Shown in pieces: positions 1-8,539 of a stretch of DNA of 64,000 nucleotides; position 1 is the stretch's first letter; every line of letters starts with the position of its first letter. The position numbers and the translations under genes were made by a program. Source of the stretch: Acinetobacter rongchengensis (GTDB taxonomy: Bacteria; Pseudomonadota; Gammaproteobacteria; Pseudomonadales; Moraxellaceae). The stretch lies in the NCBI RefSeq assembly GCF_003611475.1, contig NZ_RAXT01000004.1, positions 62,001-126,000 of the forward strand, in the 5' to 3' direction. The notes beneath the pieces are model-generated. The model ran no database searches and was not told the DNA's origin. It saw only the letters and a program-made list of their open reading frames with translations.

Positions 1-4
1 TTTA

Positions 5-1015
5 TCAACGTTGTTTACGCTTTCTATACTCCACTGGTGTTTCATTGGTCCAGCGCTTAAACGCTCGATAAAACGTACTTGGCTCAGAAAAACCCGTTAA
101 ATAAACTATACGCTCTACACTTTCATTGGTATTGGCCAACAATTTTTTAGCTAAACGGCAACGATAGTCAGAAAGAATTTGCTGAAAGCTGGTATTTGCC
201 TCAGAAAGCTGAGTACGTAAACGACGTGGGGTAATGTTCAGTTGTGCTGCAACCGTTTCCAGTGTGGTTTCACCACTTTCTAAAGTTGAACCTATCGCAC
301 GGCGAACTTCTCCAACAAGATCATAACGTGCCAGCTCTTGGAGTTTTTCTAGCGCCAATTGCTCATGTAACTGTAAAAGCTCAGGTTCGGCTTGCCATAA
401 TGGATAATCTAAAATAGCAGGATCAAAATACAAACGTGTTTCTTTCTGCCCCAAACTTACTGGGCATTCATAAACACGAAAATATTCTGCATCAGAAGCG
501 CCTTGGCTGAAATTGAAATCGATATAAATCGGTTCAAAACGCCCTTCGGTAATAAATTTAAAAAATCGTAAAATCCCTGAAAGTGCACATTCAGAGAAAT
601 GACGATTGACGATATTATCTCCCCAAGGCTGCTCACCATTGGTTAAATAACAACGCCCATTATCATCAACCACTAAGCTAGCATGAAATGCATCGCTGAT
701 TAAACGTTGATAAGCCAAAGCACGCTTGAGCCCTTCTCCAAAGTTTTCACTCGAAATAAACAGGTGTTCAATCACTTGCCCTCGATATAAAGGTAAGTGT
801 TCTCCAAGATGTAATCCAATATCAAGATCACGGCTAACTTCTTCAGCCGCAGTCCAAAAAGCATATTGTGCGTTTAGCGGAGTACGTGCATTTTGATCCA
901 CTTGATTTAATGTCACACCCGCTTTGGATAATATTTCTTCTGTCGGCAATCCTGCACGACGGATCGCTTGATAGCCTAATCGTAAAACAACCGAAGCATC
1001 AGTTAGCTGACTCAC
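5..1015 (-). CDS. AraC-family transcriptional regulator (arabinose-binding-type N-terminus)
   Basis: A 336-residue regulator, the usual length for AraC proteins with the PF12625-type sensory N-terminal domain (roughly residues 20-205) and a C-terminal AraC DNA-binding domain (about 235-333). The second helix-turn-helix is recognisable around 'VERIVYLTGFSEPSTFYRAF', followed by the typical 'RWTNETPVEYR'. Family members of this type (OruR/ArgR-like) control nearby catabolic genes. It is transcribed toward the left edge, so its probable target lies outside the window; on the right it diverges from infA. The effector cannot be read from sequence. A second regulator of the same architecture sits at 21582-22571. 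Family assignment is firm, specific role unknown. Confidence 0.9.
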   Translation of the reverse strand: MSQLTDASVVLRLGYQAIRRAGLPTEEILSKAGVTLNQVDQNARTPLNAQYAFWTAAEEVSRDLDIGLHLGEHLPLYRGQVIEHLFISSENFGEGLKRALAYQRLISDAFHASLVVDDNGRCYLTNGEQPWGDNIVNRHFSECALSGILRFFKFITEGRFEPIYIDFNFSQGASDAEYFRVYECPVSLGQKETRLYFDPAILDYPLWQAEPELLQLHEQLALEKLQELARYDLVGEVRRAIGSTLESGETTLETVAAQLNITPRRLRTQLSEANTSFQQILSDYRCRLAKKLLANTNESVERIVYLTGFSEPSTFYRAFKRWTNETPVEYRKRKQR

Positions 1016-1181
1016 GCAGTGCCCTTCCTTGTATGTTATTCATTTATACTTAAATCATTAGATTTAGATTACCGTCGATTGGCTAAACTGACAATATTTA
1101 TCCGCTTTTTTTTGTAGAAATTGTTTAACAATATGTTCGCCTATTTTCAAGTCATCTGCCACCTTGTACAGTCGAATAATC

Positions 1182-1210
1182 TTGTCTTTCTATAAAAAAT
1201 TGCCTATAAT
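1182..1210 (+). promoter_or_regulatory. Sigma-70 promoter of infA
   Basis: TTGTCT at 1182-1187 and a perfect TATAAT at 1205-1210 are 17 bp apart, placing the start of transcription near 1217 and leaving a short leader before the infA ATG at 1244. Read directly from the sequence; not tested. Confidence 0.7.
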
Positions 1211-1243
1211 TTGCGCCTTTCCAATTTGATCATCAGGTAGGCT

Positions 1244-1465
1244 ATGGCCAATAAAGAGGAACTTATCGAGTTCGAAGGCGTTGTCACCGAAACGCTTCCT
1301 AATACTATGTTCCGTGTACGTCTAGAAAACGGTCACGAAGTGATTGCGCACATTTCGGGTAAAATGCGTAAACACTATATTCGTATTTTAACTGGCGACA
1401 GTGTTAAAGTCGAAATGACACCATATGACTTAACTAAAGGTCGTATTACTTATCGTGCACGCTAA
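1244..1465 (+). CDS. infA: Translation initiation factor IF-1
   Basis: A 73-residue protein matching IF-1 almost end to end: a single S1-type OB fold with '[17 protein letters not shown]', '[19 protein letters not shown]' and the family-typical end '[10 protein letters not shown]'. IF-1 binds the 30S A site in the cytoplasm and works with IF-2 and IF-3 during initiation. Length is standard (about 72 residues). It is a single-gene unit with its own strong promoter (TTGTCT-17-TATAAT) and an intrinsic terminator immediately downstream, as expected for a highly expressed housekeeping gene. Confidence 0.98.
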   Translation: MANKEELIEFEGVVTETLPNTMFRVRLENGHEVIAHISGKMRKHYIRILTGDSVKVEMTPYDLTKGRITYRAR

Positions 1466-1479
1466 GTTTTAGCGGAAGC

Positions 1480-1504
1480 AAAAGCCACTTTGAGGTGGCT
1501 TTTT
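1480..1504 (+). terminator. Intrinsic terminator of infA
   Basis: AAAGCCAC (1481-1488) pairs with GTGGCTTT (1495-1502) around a 6-base loop, followed by a T run to 1504. Confidence 0.85.
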
Positions 1505-1506
1505 CA

Positions 1507-1903
1507 TTCTTATTCCACTTATCGATTGATTGCTATCGTTTAGCAACTCTTTGTTTTACCCATAAAAACTTGATTAACTCATCACCAATGATATTTTTCA
1601 AGATATTTATGTGATCCAATAAAATTAAAACTGCTGTTCAATATCGATCTTTATTCCTAACATATCCACTCTTTCTATCATATTGAATAAATACTTGATC
1701 ATATTAACGGTGAAATAACACAGTCATGTTAAATCTATTTTCAGTATCAATCATTCAGCACGCTTACATACTATACTAATCTTTCAATCTATAGATGCTT
1801 CCTTTTGTCTATTTTTCATTATGTATCCCCACTGGAATTTGTTTATTTAATGCACTACGACTACACTCATTACATATAACGTAATATGGCTTGAGGTGCA
1901 ATA
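1507..1903. other. AT-rich intergenic region, no gene seen
   Basis: About 400 bases between the infA terminator and the first lipoprotein. I see no coding pattern, tRNA or clear repeat. The promoter of the lipoprotein at 1904 must lie here, but no convincing -35/-10 pair stood out. Confidence 0.4.
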
Positions 1904-2314
1904 ATGAAGTTAACTCAACCGCTTTTATGGGCAATCTGTTTAATAGCAATCCCTTTCACAGGATGCCAAACCAATACAACTCGGCAAGTAAATTTAGATG
2001 AATATTTACAGCAATTTATAGGCTCGAGCAGCGCTGAAATTCAGCAGAATTTAGATTTAAAGGCATTAGGCTATCAAACTGCTAAAAATGTTCAAAGTAG
2101 CCCAACAGAACTCAGCTATACGATTCTAAGACCACTCAATATCCCCATGGCTGGAGGCAATGCGACTATAGGTTCAAATGCCATGGGGGCTCCTGTCATT
2201 CGTTACGATACGACAGCAGCTCCAACCTATGATATTAATTTTAGTTGTAAAGTGACCTTTAAACTGAAAGAAGGTATTGCACAATCTATTCAATATTTAG
2301 GTAAGGCTTGTTAA
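1904..2314 (+). CDS. Small lipoprotein, tandem paralogue 1
   Basis: A 136-residue predicted lipoprotein: signal peptide with a lipobox ending F-T-G-C, lipidated Cys about residue 21. The mature part starts with a linker and then 'YLQQFIGSSSAEIQQNLDL', and ends in '...GKAC'. The gene 80 bp downstream (2394-2798) has the same layout, including 'FIG...IQQ.(F/L)DLK..G.Q', a second Cys in 'SC(K/N)' and a C-terminal Cys. The two conserved non-lipid cysteines suggest a disulfide outside the cytoplasm. The 'IG...eIqq.l.l..lG' pattern loosely recalls BamE/OmlA-like folds, but that is speculation. Function unknown. Confidence 0.75.
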   Translation: MKLTQPLLWAICLIAIPFTGCQTNTTRQVNLDEYLQQFIGSSSAEIQQNLDLKALGYQTAKNVQSSPTELSYTILRPLNIPMAGGNATIGSNAMGAPVIRYDTTAAPTYDINFSCKVTFKLKEGIAQSIQYLGKAC

Positions 2315-2393
2315 TTCTGTATTGAATCGCTTTACTTGAAATATTTAAACTAAAAGTAAATACTAAGATCAACTTCATTTTCAGAAAAAGGCA

Positions 2394-2798
2394 ATGAATA
2401 AAATATTTACTCATCTAAGCGTTCTATTCTGTTGCATATATTTAGCATCATGTACTTCGCTATCCCAACAAAGAAATGCACCTATTCACCAATATGTACA
2501 ACCATTCATTGGTAAAACAGTCACAGATATTCAGCAACAATTTGATTTAAAAGAGATCGGTATTCAGCCCAAAAAAGCCGCTGTACAAAAAGAAAACCAA
2601 TTGATCTATGTCTTTGAAAGAGATGTTCCAACGTCAATGCCTTCTGGAGTATCAGTTTCCGACCAACACGGTAAATTGCTTCCGACTCAAATGGGGAGTA
2701 CTGCAAATTCTTATCAAAACCGAATGTCATGTAATATTATTTTTAATATCGAAAATGGCATTGCCAAATCCTATCAACTCAAAGGTAGAGCCTGTTAA
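2394..2798 (+). CDS. Small lipoprotein, tandem paralogue 2
   Basis: A 134-residue predicted lipoprotein with signal peptide and lipobox L-A-S-C (Cys about residue 20). It is a diverged duplicate of the gene at 1904-2314: shared 'Y.Q.FIG.....IQQ..DLK.IG.Q' after the lipobox, and shared C-terminal pattern 'SCN.IF...NGIAKSYQLKGRAC' versus 'SCKVTFKLKEGIAQSIQYLGKAC-type' spacing. The mature domain, including two extra cysteines, is conserved, while the middle differs. It is followed by a bidirectional terminator shared with leuB. Function unknown; outer-membrane attachment is inferred from the signal. Confidence 0.75.
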   Translation: MNKIFTHLSVLFCCIYLASCTSLSQQRNAPIHQYVQPFIGKTVTDIQQQFDLKEIGIQPKKAAVQKENQLIYVFERDVPTSMPSGVSVSDQHGKLLPTQMGSTANSYQNRMSCNIIFNIENGIAKSYQLKGRAC

Positions 2799-2807
2799 TC
2801 ACGCAAT

Positions 2808-2835
2808 AAAAAACACAGCCGAAGCTGTGTTTTTT
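2808..2835. terminator. Bidirectional terminator between lipoprotein and leuB
   Basis: A 12-bp stem (2808-2819 with 2824-2835) around loop CGAA, with A runs on the left and T runs on the right, serving both converging genes. Confidence 0.88.
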
Positions 2836-2851
2836 AATTCAAACTCTAAGC

Positions 2852-3931
2852 TTAAGCAATTGCTGCAACAACAGCATCACCCATTTCAGATGTTCCAACT
2901 TTATTCATCCCTTCTGACATAATATCGCCAGTACGTAAACCTTGATCAAGGACCTGACCAACAGCATCTTCAATGGCTTTAGCCGCAACTTCCTCACGGA
3001 AGGTATAACGTAACATCATTGCAACAGAAAGAATGGTTGCCAATGGATTTGCGATATTCTGTCCTGCGATATCAGGTGCAGAACCGTGACACGGCTCATA
3101 CATCCCTTTACCATTCTCATCTAATGATGCAGATGGCAACATTCCGATCGAACCTGTCAGCATTGCTGCTTCATCAGACAAAATATCACCAAATAAGTTA
3201 CCTGTTACAATCACATCAAACTGTTTTGGCGCACGTACCAATTGCATTGCAGCATTGTCCACATACATATGTGATAGGTTAATTTCAGGATACTGCTCTT
3301 CTTTCATGGCAGTGACTGTTTGTTTCCAAAGCTCAGTCACTTCAAGCACATTGGCTTTGTCGACTGAACAGACTTTACCACCGCGTAAATTTGCCATTTC
3401 AAAAGCAACTTTGGCGATACGCTTAATTTCAGATTCTGAATAAACGTCAGTATTAAAACCTTGTTTTTCACCATTTTCGAGTTCACGAATACCACGTGGC
3501 TGACCGAAATAGATACCACCTGTTAATTCACGAACAATCAAAATGTCCAAGCCAGCAACAATTTCAGGCTTCAAACTAGATGCATCTGCCAATTGTGGAT
3601 AAAGAATTGCAGGGCGCAAATTAGCGAATAAATTTAATTCACTGCGGATTTTCAATAAACCACGTTCAGGACGAATTGAACGTTCAATGTTATCCCACTT
3701 AGGGCCACCTACCGCACCAAGTAAGATCGCATCGGCTTTTTGAGCTTGAGCTGATGTGATTGCTGGGTAAGGTTCACCATGTGCATCAATCGCAGAACCA
3801 CCCAATAAACCATGTTCCCACGTTAACCCTAAATTAAATTTATCATTGACACGTGTGAGCACTTTTTCAGCAGCAGCAACGATCTCTGGACCAATACCAT
3901 CACCTGCCAAGATCAAAATTTGTTTAGACAT
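2852..3931 (-). CDS. leuB: 3-isopropylmalate dehydrogenase
   Basis: A 359-residue protein covering the full isocitrate/isopropylmalate dehydrogenase fold. Visible signatures: N-terminal '[11 protein letters not shown]', '[12 protein letters not shown]' and the Mg/substrate-binding region '[17 protein letters not shown]', then '[12 protein letters not shown]' with the NAD-binding segment. It oxidises and decarboxylates 3-isopropylmalate to 2-ketoisocaproate in leucine synthesis, using NAD in the cytoplasm. It is the last gene of the minus-strand series leuC-leuD-lipoprotein-leuB, and ends at the shared bidirectional terminator. Length and motifs are normal. Confidence 0.97.
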   Translation of the reverse strand: MSKQILILAGDGIGPEIVAAAEKVLTRVNDKFNLGLTWEHGLLGGSAIDAHGEPYPAITSAQAQKADAILLGAVGGPKWDNIERSIRPERGLLKIRSELNLFANLRPAILYPQLADASSLKPEIVAGLDILIVRELTGGIYFGQPRGIRELENGEKQGFNTDVYSESEIKRIAKVAFEMANLRGGKVCSVDKANVLEVTELWKQTVTAMKEEQYPEINLSHMYVDNAAMQLVRAPKQFDVIVTGNLFGDILSDEAAMLTGSIGMLPSASLDENGKGMYEPCHGSAPDIAGQNIANPLATILSVAMMLRYTFREEVAAKAIEDAVGQVLDQGLRTGDIMSEGMNKVGTSEMGDAVVAAIA

Positions 3932-3975
3932 TTGTCGTTCCGATTATATTTAACAGCTTAACTGTTGTTTTGAGA

Positions 3976-4545
3976 TTAAATTTTTTGTTCCACAAATTCA
4001 CTGACACCCGTTACCGCATTATGTGGTCGGCAAAAACGGCGAATTGTACGCTTTTCTTGAATCATATCTACACAAAGCGGCGTAGGTGCTGAAACATTCA
4101 GCAGACTGCCTGAACTTGATGATCTTTGACGATACATTTTAAATGTATAGGTTTGATTTCCCTCAAATTGATGAATCACATGAAATACCTCAGCATGCTG
4201 TTTGGTGATTGGATAAAATCGGATCACCATTTCATATTGCTGAGGTGGAATCGTTAAATACAAACCATTTTGCTCTAAAGGTTCACCTGTTAATTTCAAA
4301 TAACCTTTTTCAATGGCTTGACGATTCGCACGTGCAACTTTTTCATCAATAATCACTAAATCATTTAATCGTGCAAATTCACAATGTTCTGCACCAGAAC
4401 AATAAACAGCAACTGTGTTTTGGCTATATTGATTTTTTGAAGCCTGTTTGATTCTATTTAAATCAATCATCTGATTCGATTGGCAAGCACTCAAGACTAA
4501 GCTCGATAAACCAATTACAACACTACAGCCTAAAAACTTAGTCAT
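3976..4545 (-). CDS. Predicted lipoprotein embedded in the leu operon
   Basis: A 189-residue protein with a signal peptide and lipobox L-S-A-C (Cys about residue 21), so probably a lipoprotein. It contains further cysteines ('YCSGAEHC', 'LCVDM', 'RFCRPHN'). I do not recognise a domain. It lies between leuD and leuB, same strand, 44 bases upstream of leuB and about 106 bases downstream of leuD, so it is probably co-transcribed with leucine genes although nothing in it suggests an enzyme. A role in cell-envelope structure is only an inference from the signal. Confidence 0.75.
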   Translation of the reverse strand: MTKFLGCSVVIGLSSLVLSACQSNQMIDLNRIKQASKNQYSQNTVAVYCSGAEHCEFARLNDLVIIDEKVARANRQAIEKGYLKLTGEPLEQNGLYLTIPPQQYEMVIRFYPITKQHAEVFHVIHQFEGNQTYTFKMYRQRSSSSGSLLNVSAPTPLCVDMIQEKRTIRRFCRPHNAVTGVSEFVEQKI

Positions 4546-4651
4546 TGTTCAAACCCAACCTTACTTCACTGAGTAAACATTCATTTTGTTATATTCAGTA
4601 TGTTAACAAGAGTTGGGCATTCACGCTATGTGTAAAGTGTGAGCGGTATCA

Positions 4652-5302
4652 CTAAGCCTTAATTTCCGCAAACACCCAAGGACGTGATTGTTTGGTTTGT
4701 TCTTCATAAGCACGAATATCATCGGCTGCTTGTAAAGTTAAACCAATATCATCTAAGCCATTCAATAAACAATGTTTACGGAACGGATCAACTTCAAATT
4801 TAAAAGCTTCACCAGCAGGGTTACGCACTTCTTGAGCTTCTAAATCGATAGTAAGTTGATAACCTTCATTTGCAGCGCATTCTTTGAATAATTGATCGAC
4901 AATTTCTTCAGACAAAATGACAGGTAACATACCATTCTTAAAGCTGTTGTTGAAGAAAATGTCTGCATAACTCGGTGCAATCACGGTACGGAAACCATAT
5001 TCTTCCAATGCCCATGGTGCATGTTCACGACTTGATCCACAACCAAAATTGGCACGTGAAAGAAGGACTGTTGCGCCTTGGTAACGTGGTTGATTCAAAG
5101 CAAAATCTGGATTTTTAGGGCGTTTAGAAATATCTTGTCCTAAATAACCTTCATCCAAATAACGCAATTCATCAAATAAGTTATCACCAAAACCTGTTCG
5201 CTTAATTGATTTCAAAAACTGTTTTGGAATAATTAAGTCTGTATCTACATTGGCACGGTCTAATGGCGCAACAATACCTTGTTCTATAGTATAAGCTTTC
5301 AT
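4652..5302 (-). CDS. leuD: 3-isopropylmalate dehydratase small subunit
   Basis: A 216-residue LeuD, the swivelling domain of the aconitase family. Key segments are '[14 protein letters not shown]', '[16 protein letters not shown]' (substrate-binding loop) and the C-terminal '[10 protein letters not shown]'. With LeuC it isomerises 2-isopropylmalate to 3-isopropylmalate. It follows leuC by about 96 bases, a gap holding a short G/C-rich repeat-like stem, and precedes the embedded lipoprotein. The length is typical. Confidence 0.96.
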   Translation of the reverse strand: MKAYTIEQGIVAPLDRANVDTDLIIPKQFLKSIKRTGFGDNLFDELRYLDEGYLGQDISKRPKNPDFALNQPRYQGATVLLSRANFGCGSSREHAPWALEEYGFRTVIAPSYADIFFNNSFKNGMLPVILSEEIVDQLFKECAANEGYQLTIDLEAQEVRNPAGEAFKFEVDPFRKHCLLNGLDDIGLTLQAADDIRAYEEQTKQSRPWVFAEIKA

Positions 5303-5332
5303 GTTTTTTCCTAAAGAATATCATCACTTTAA

Positions 5333-5398
5333 ATCTCCCCTAACCTCTCTTTAACAAACAGAGGAACTTCCCCCTTTTAAAGGGGGCTGAGGGGGATT
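5333..5398. repeat. Short CCTCTC/GGGGGA-rich intergenic repeat between leuC and leuD
   Basis: A run of C-rich then G-rich sequence including CCCCCTTT (5370-5377) against AAAGGGGG (5379-5386). The 'CCCCTAACCTCTCTT' theme resembles the complement of the repeat units at 33700-33885, suggesting a dispersed intergenic repeat family. It could also form a partial terminator or mRNA-stabilising stem inside the leu operon. Confidence 0.5.
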
Positions 5399-6847
5399 TT
5401 AGAAACTGCGTACGTCAACAAAATGACCTGCTATTGCAGCCGCAGCCGCCATCGCTGGACTGACCAAATGTGTACGACCACCATTACCTTGACGACCTTC
5501 AAAATTACGGTTTGAGGTCGAAGCGCAATGTTCACCTGGTTGTAATTTATCAGCATTCATTGCCAAACACATTGAACACCCTGGTTCACGCCATTCAAAG
5601 CCTGCTTCAACCAAAATTTTATCTAAACCTTCCGCTTCAGCCTGCGCTTTAACGAGGCCAGAACCAGGAACAACCATCGCTTGTTTAATTGATGAAGCAA
5701 CTTTACGCCCCTTAACCACTTCCGCAGCAGCACGAATATCTTCAATACGTGAATTGGTACAAGAACCAATAAATACACGATCTAATTGAATATCTGCCAA
5801 TGCCTGACCTGCATTTAAACCCATGTATTGGTAAGCACGTGTCCAGTCATTACGTTGCACATCATCTTTAGCTTGCTCTAATGTCGGCACCGCCTGTGAA
5901 ACAGGAATGACCATTTCAGGAGATGTACCCCATGATACTTGTGGTTCAATCTCTTCACCTTGCAAAACCACAACAGTGTCAAAATGCGCATCATCATCTG
6001 AATGTAAAGTATTCCAATACGCAACAGCAGCATCCCACTGTTCACCTTTTGGTGCATATGGGCGATCTTTAACGTACTCAATGGTCTTGTCATCCACCGC
6101 AACCATACCAACCCTTGCCCCGCCTTCGATTGCCATATTACAAACCGTCATACGACCTTCGATTGACATATCACGGAACACTTGACCACCGAATTCGATC
6201 GCATGACCTGTACCACCAGCTGTACCAATTTTACCAATGATCGCCAATACTACATCTTTAGGGGTTACGCCTTGACCCAATACGCCATCCACACGGACTA
6301 ACATATTTTTCATTTTCTTTTGAACTAAGCATTGGGTTGCCAATACATGTTCAACTTCAGATGTCCCAATACCATGTGCCAAACAACCAAACGCACCATG
6401 TGTTGCGGTATGCGAGTCGCCACATACAACAGTCATACCTGGTAAAGTCAAACCTTGCTCAGGGCCAACCACATGCGCGATCCCTTGACGGACATCATTG
6501 ATATCGAATTGAACCACATCAAAAGTTTTACAGTTGTCATCTAAAGTCTGTACTTGGATACGAGACGTATCATCTTCAATACCCGCAATCCCTTCTGAAC
6601 GCTCTTTGCTTGATGTCGGAACGTTATGATCAGGTGTCGCCACATTGGCACTTAAACGCCAAGGTTTACGACCTGCAAGTTGTAAACCTTCAAATGCTTG
6701 CGGAGAAGTTACTTCATGCAATAAATGACGGTCGATATAAAGTAATGCAGAGCCATCATCTCGTTGTTTTACTAAATGGTCATCCCACAACTTGTCATAC
6801 AATGTTTTTGGAATTGCGGTTTTTGCTTTTTGGTTTTCGCCTGCCAT
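5399..6847 (-). CDS. leuC: 3-isopropylmalate dehydratase large subunit
   Basis: An aconitase-family protein of 482 residues from the chosen start. The [4Fe-4S] ligands are visible in 'FIGSCTNSR' and '[11 protein letters not shown]'; '[12 protein letters not shown]' is the substrate/cluster region. With LeuD it converts 2-isopropylmalate to 3-isopropylmalate. The frame is open back to an ATG at 6883, but a TATAAT at 6896-6891 would put the transcript start at about that ATG; the internal ATG at 6847 begins the family-typical '[20 protein letters not shown]' and has GGAG upstream, so I prefer 6847. It opens the leu operon. Confidence 0.95.
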   Translation of the reverse strand: MAGENQKAKTAIPKTLYDKLWDDHLVKQRDDGSALLYIDRHLLHEVTSPQAFEGLQLAGRKPWRLSANVATPDHNVPTSSKERSEGIAGIEDDTSRIQVQTLDDNCKTFDVVQFDINDVRQGIAHVVGPEQGLTLPGMTVVCGDSHTATHGAFGCLAHGIGTSEVEHVLATQCLVQKKMKNMLVRVDGVLGQGVTPKDVVLAIIGKIGTAGGTGHAIEFGGQVFRDMSIEGRMTVCNMAIEGGARVGMVAVDDKTIEYVKDRPYAPKGEQWDAAVAYWNTLHSDDDAHFDTVVVLQGEEIEPQVSWGTSPEMVIPVSQAVPTLEQAKDDVQRNDWTRAYQYMGLNAGQALADIQLDRVFIGSCTNSRIEDIRAAAEVVKGRKVASSIKQAMVVPGSGLVKAQAEAEGLDKILVEAGFEWREPGCSMCLAMNADKLQPGEHCASTSNRNFEGRQGNGGRTHLVSPAMAAAAAIAGHFVDVRSF

Positions 6848-6890
6848 GTCGAGGTGCTCCACTGGACTGGGTAATTCTTTCATTAAATCG

Positions 6891-6919
6891 ATTATAACGA
6901 CGTTTTCACATAAATCTAA
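6891..6919 (-). promoter_or_regulatory. Probable leuC promoter
   Basis: On the minus strand a TATAAT (6896-6891) lies 17 bp after TTAGAT (6919-6914), a weak -35. The predicted start near 6884 coincides with the upstream in-frame ATG of leuC and therefore argues for translation from 6847. Confidence 0.5.
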
Positions 6920-7136
6920 TTTATCATTTTTATTAATTTAAAAACTTTTTGGAATTATTTCAAGAAAATTATCTTTTATCTTTTGTGATTTTTTGCCATG
7001 AACGATTATCCAGTTTACTGCTTGGAATTATTTGAACGTTATATATACCGCCCCCTCATTTTTACTTCTCTCAAACATCATAATCATTTAGAAAACCAAT
7101 CATGATCAATCAAAAATTCTTTTTTACTTTTTAAAT

Positions 7137-7155
7137 GATAATGATTATTATTTAT
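7137..7155 (+). promoter_or_regulatory. Candidate Fur box upstream of the DUF2061 gene
   Basis: GATAATGATTATTATTTAT at 7137-7155 matches 13 of 19 positions of the classical Fur consensus, including the whole first nine bases. It sits about 30 bases before the start codon of the small membrane protein, a good place for an iron repressor. Confidence 0.55.
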
Positions 7156-7183
7156 TTAACTTAAAGCATTTGTGGTGATTCTC

Positions 7184-7426
7184 ATGGCACGTATTCAAAA
7201 CTTCGTACAAAGCAATCAGCGAATTTTCAAGAAAACCTTAAGCTATTACATCATGCACATTACTGTGGCTATGCTTGTAGGTTATGTAGTTACAGGAAAT
7301 TTATGGATGGCCGTCACTTTAAGTTTGGTTGAACCGACTGTTCAAGCTATTGCATTCTTCTTCCATGAAAAAGTATGGAACAAAAAAGATCAAAAAGTAG
7401 CGCAGGCTCAAATTGTTAAAGCCTAA
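7184..7426 (+). CDS. DUF2061 small membrane protein
   Basis: An 80-residue protein of the DUF2061 type: a short basic N-terminus ('QNFVQSNQRIFKKTLSYYIMH'-like region, shown here only in part), one or two hydrophobic segments (about residues 26-45 and 45-62) and the characteristic 'EPTVQAIAFFFHEKVW'. It is predicted to sit in the inner membrane; the family's function is unknown. The frame extends upstream to GTG codons at 7172, but ATG 7184 ('MARIQNF') is the more natural start. A Fur-box-like sequence just upstream suggests iron-dependent expression. Confidence 0.8.
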   Translation: MARIQNFVQSNQRIFKKTLSYYIMHITVAMLVGYVVTGNLWMAVTLSLVEPTVQAIAFFFHEKVWNKKDQKVAQAQIVKA

Positions 7427-7475
7427 TCTAGGCTTGATTAACATCTAAGTTTTAAACACCAGCTGTGAAAGTGTA

Positions 7476-8408
7476 TTAATCACCACCACCGCCACAGCTG
7501 CTACAACTACTACATGATGAGTCTGAACTCGAATCTGAGCCATGATGAGAATGACTGGAATCAGAGGATGAACCTGAACATGCCGTCGATGATGAACAAG
7601 ATGATCCAGACGAAGTTGTACTCGGTATATCAGAAGTTGTTTGCATCGTTTGAGCATACATCGCCGCCATAAAAGGCAAACTAAACATTAAACCTTGTTC
7701 CCATCGAATATGTTCATCAATTTGGAATAGCCGAGGTAGACGCTGAGAGTCTTGTGGATTTAAACCATGTAAATGACATGCCCCATGCCAAGTATTTACT
7801 AATTGCCGTTTTTGCAATGTTTTTTGAGCTGTTGTCGGTTGCTTTTCATGTGGCTTATGGATCAGCTTATAGCCTAAAAAGTTTTGACACATGAACTGAT
7901 AGAAATCATCAAACTCTTCAATCAACAGATGCCACAAAGCATCTACTGAATTGGAAGGCATTGCATAAGCATTTCTACGCCACATATGAATTGCCAAGTA
8001 GTCTTTAAAACCTTCTTCAATCCATGGATATGATGTCGGACTTAGATTTGGATGCCTTTGCTTAAAAGCAATCCAAATATGATTGGGTATTTTAAAATCA
8101 GCTAAATCTTGTATTTTCTTCACATGATTCAGTCGTGCTCTAAACCAGAAAAATACCATAATCATCATGATTATGATTGGAAAATAAACATTGAAGAAAT
8201 AGGCGAACACTAAACCAATACAGCCAAGAATAAGAATAGTGATTGAGAAACTTAACCATGTTTTTGTTAATATATTTCGATTAAGCTGCTGAAAATAATA
8301 GATAGATGTCGTTTTAGTTTGATTCAAATAATTTTTCCTTTTTGTTGTTTTTATGAGCACACTATAAAACATGATCATCCAATATGTATAGCAAAAACTT
8401 GTATGCAA
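7476..8408 (-). CDS. GRDP-like membrane protein with Ser/Cys/Gly tail
   Basis: A protein of up to 310 residues. Two adjacent hydrophobic segments occupy about residues 50-90. The central part has 'NSVDALWHLLIEEFDDFYQF' followed by a 'C...LGYKL.H' pattern, matching the 'vDalWH...Y..fC...fG.flHH' signature I associate with glycine-rich-domain-protein-like (PF07173-type) proteins. The last 50 residues are almost only Ser, Cys, Asp, His and Gly, ending 'SSCSSCGGGGD', which could bind metal or anchor the protein. The exact start is doubtful: ATG codons at 8378 and 8372 are alternatives and no strong ribosome binding site decides. Function unknown; it stands alone between converging and diverging neighbours. 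Confidence 0.65.
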   Translation of the reverse strand: MHTSFCYTYWMIMFYSVLIKTTKRKNYLNQTKTTSIYYFQQLNRNILTKTWLSFSITILILGCIGLVFAYFFNVYFPIIIMMIMVFFWFRARLNHVKKIQDLADFKIPNHIWIAFKQRHPNLSPTSYPWIEEGFKDYLAIHMWRRNAYAMPSNSVDALWHLLIEEFDDFYQFMCQNFLGYKLIHKPHEKQPTTAQKTLQKRQLVNTWHGACHLHGLNPQDSQRLPRLFQIDEHIRWEQGLMFSLPFMAAMYAQTMQTTSDIPSTTSSGSSCSSSTACSGSSSDSSHSHHGSDSSSDSSCSSCSSCGGGGD

Positions 8409-8539
8409 ATTTTTCTAAAATTGTTAGAAGCATCGTCTTTTCATGATTAAATCAAAAAAAATTGAAAATTACTTTGATTAATTCTTTAAATTTCTAAATA
8501 ATGAATTACGCATAAAAATTCTTTATGGATGTAAATATT

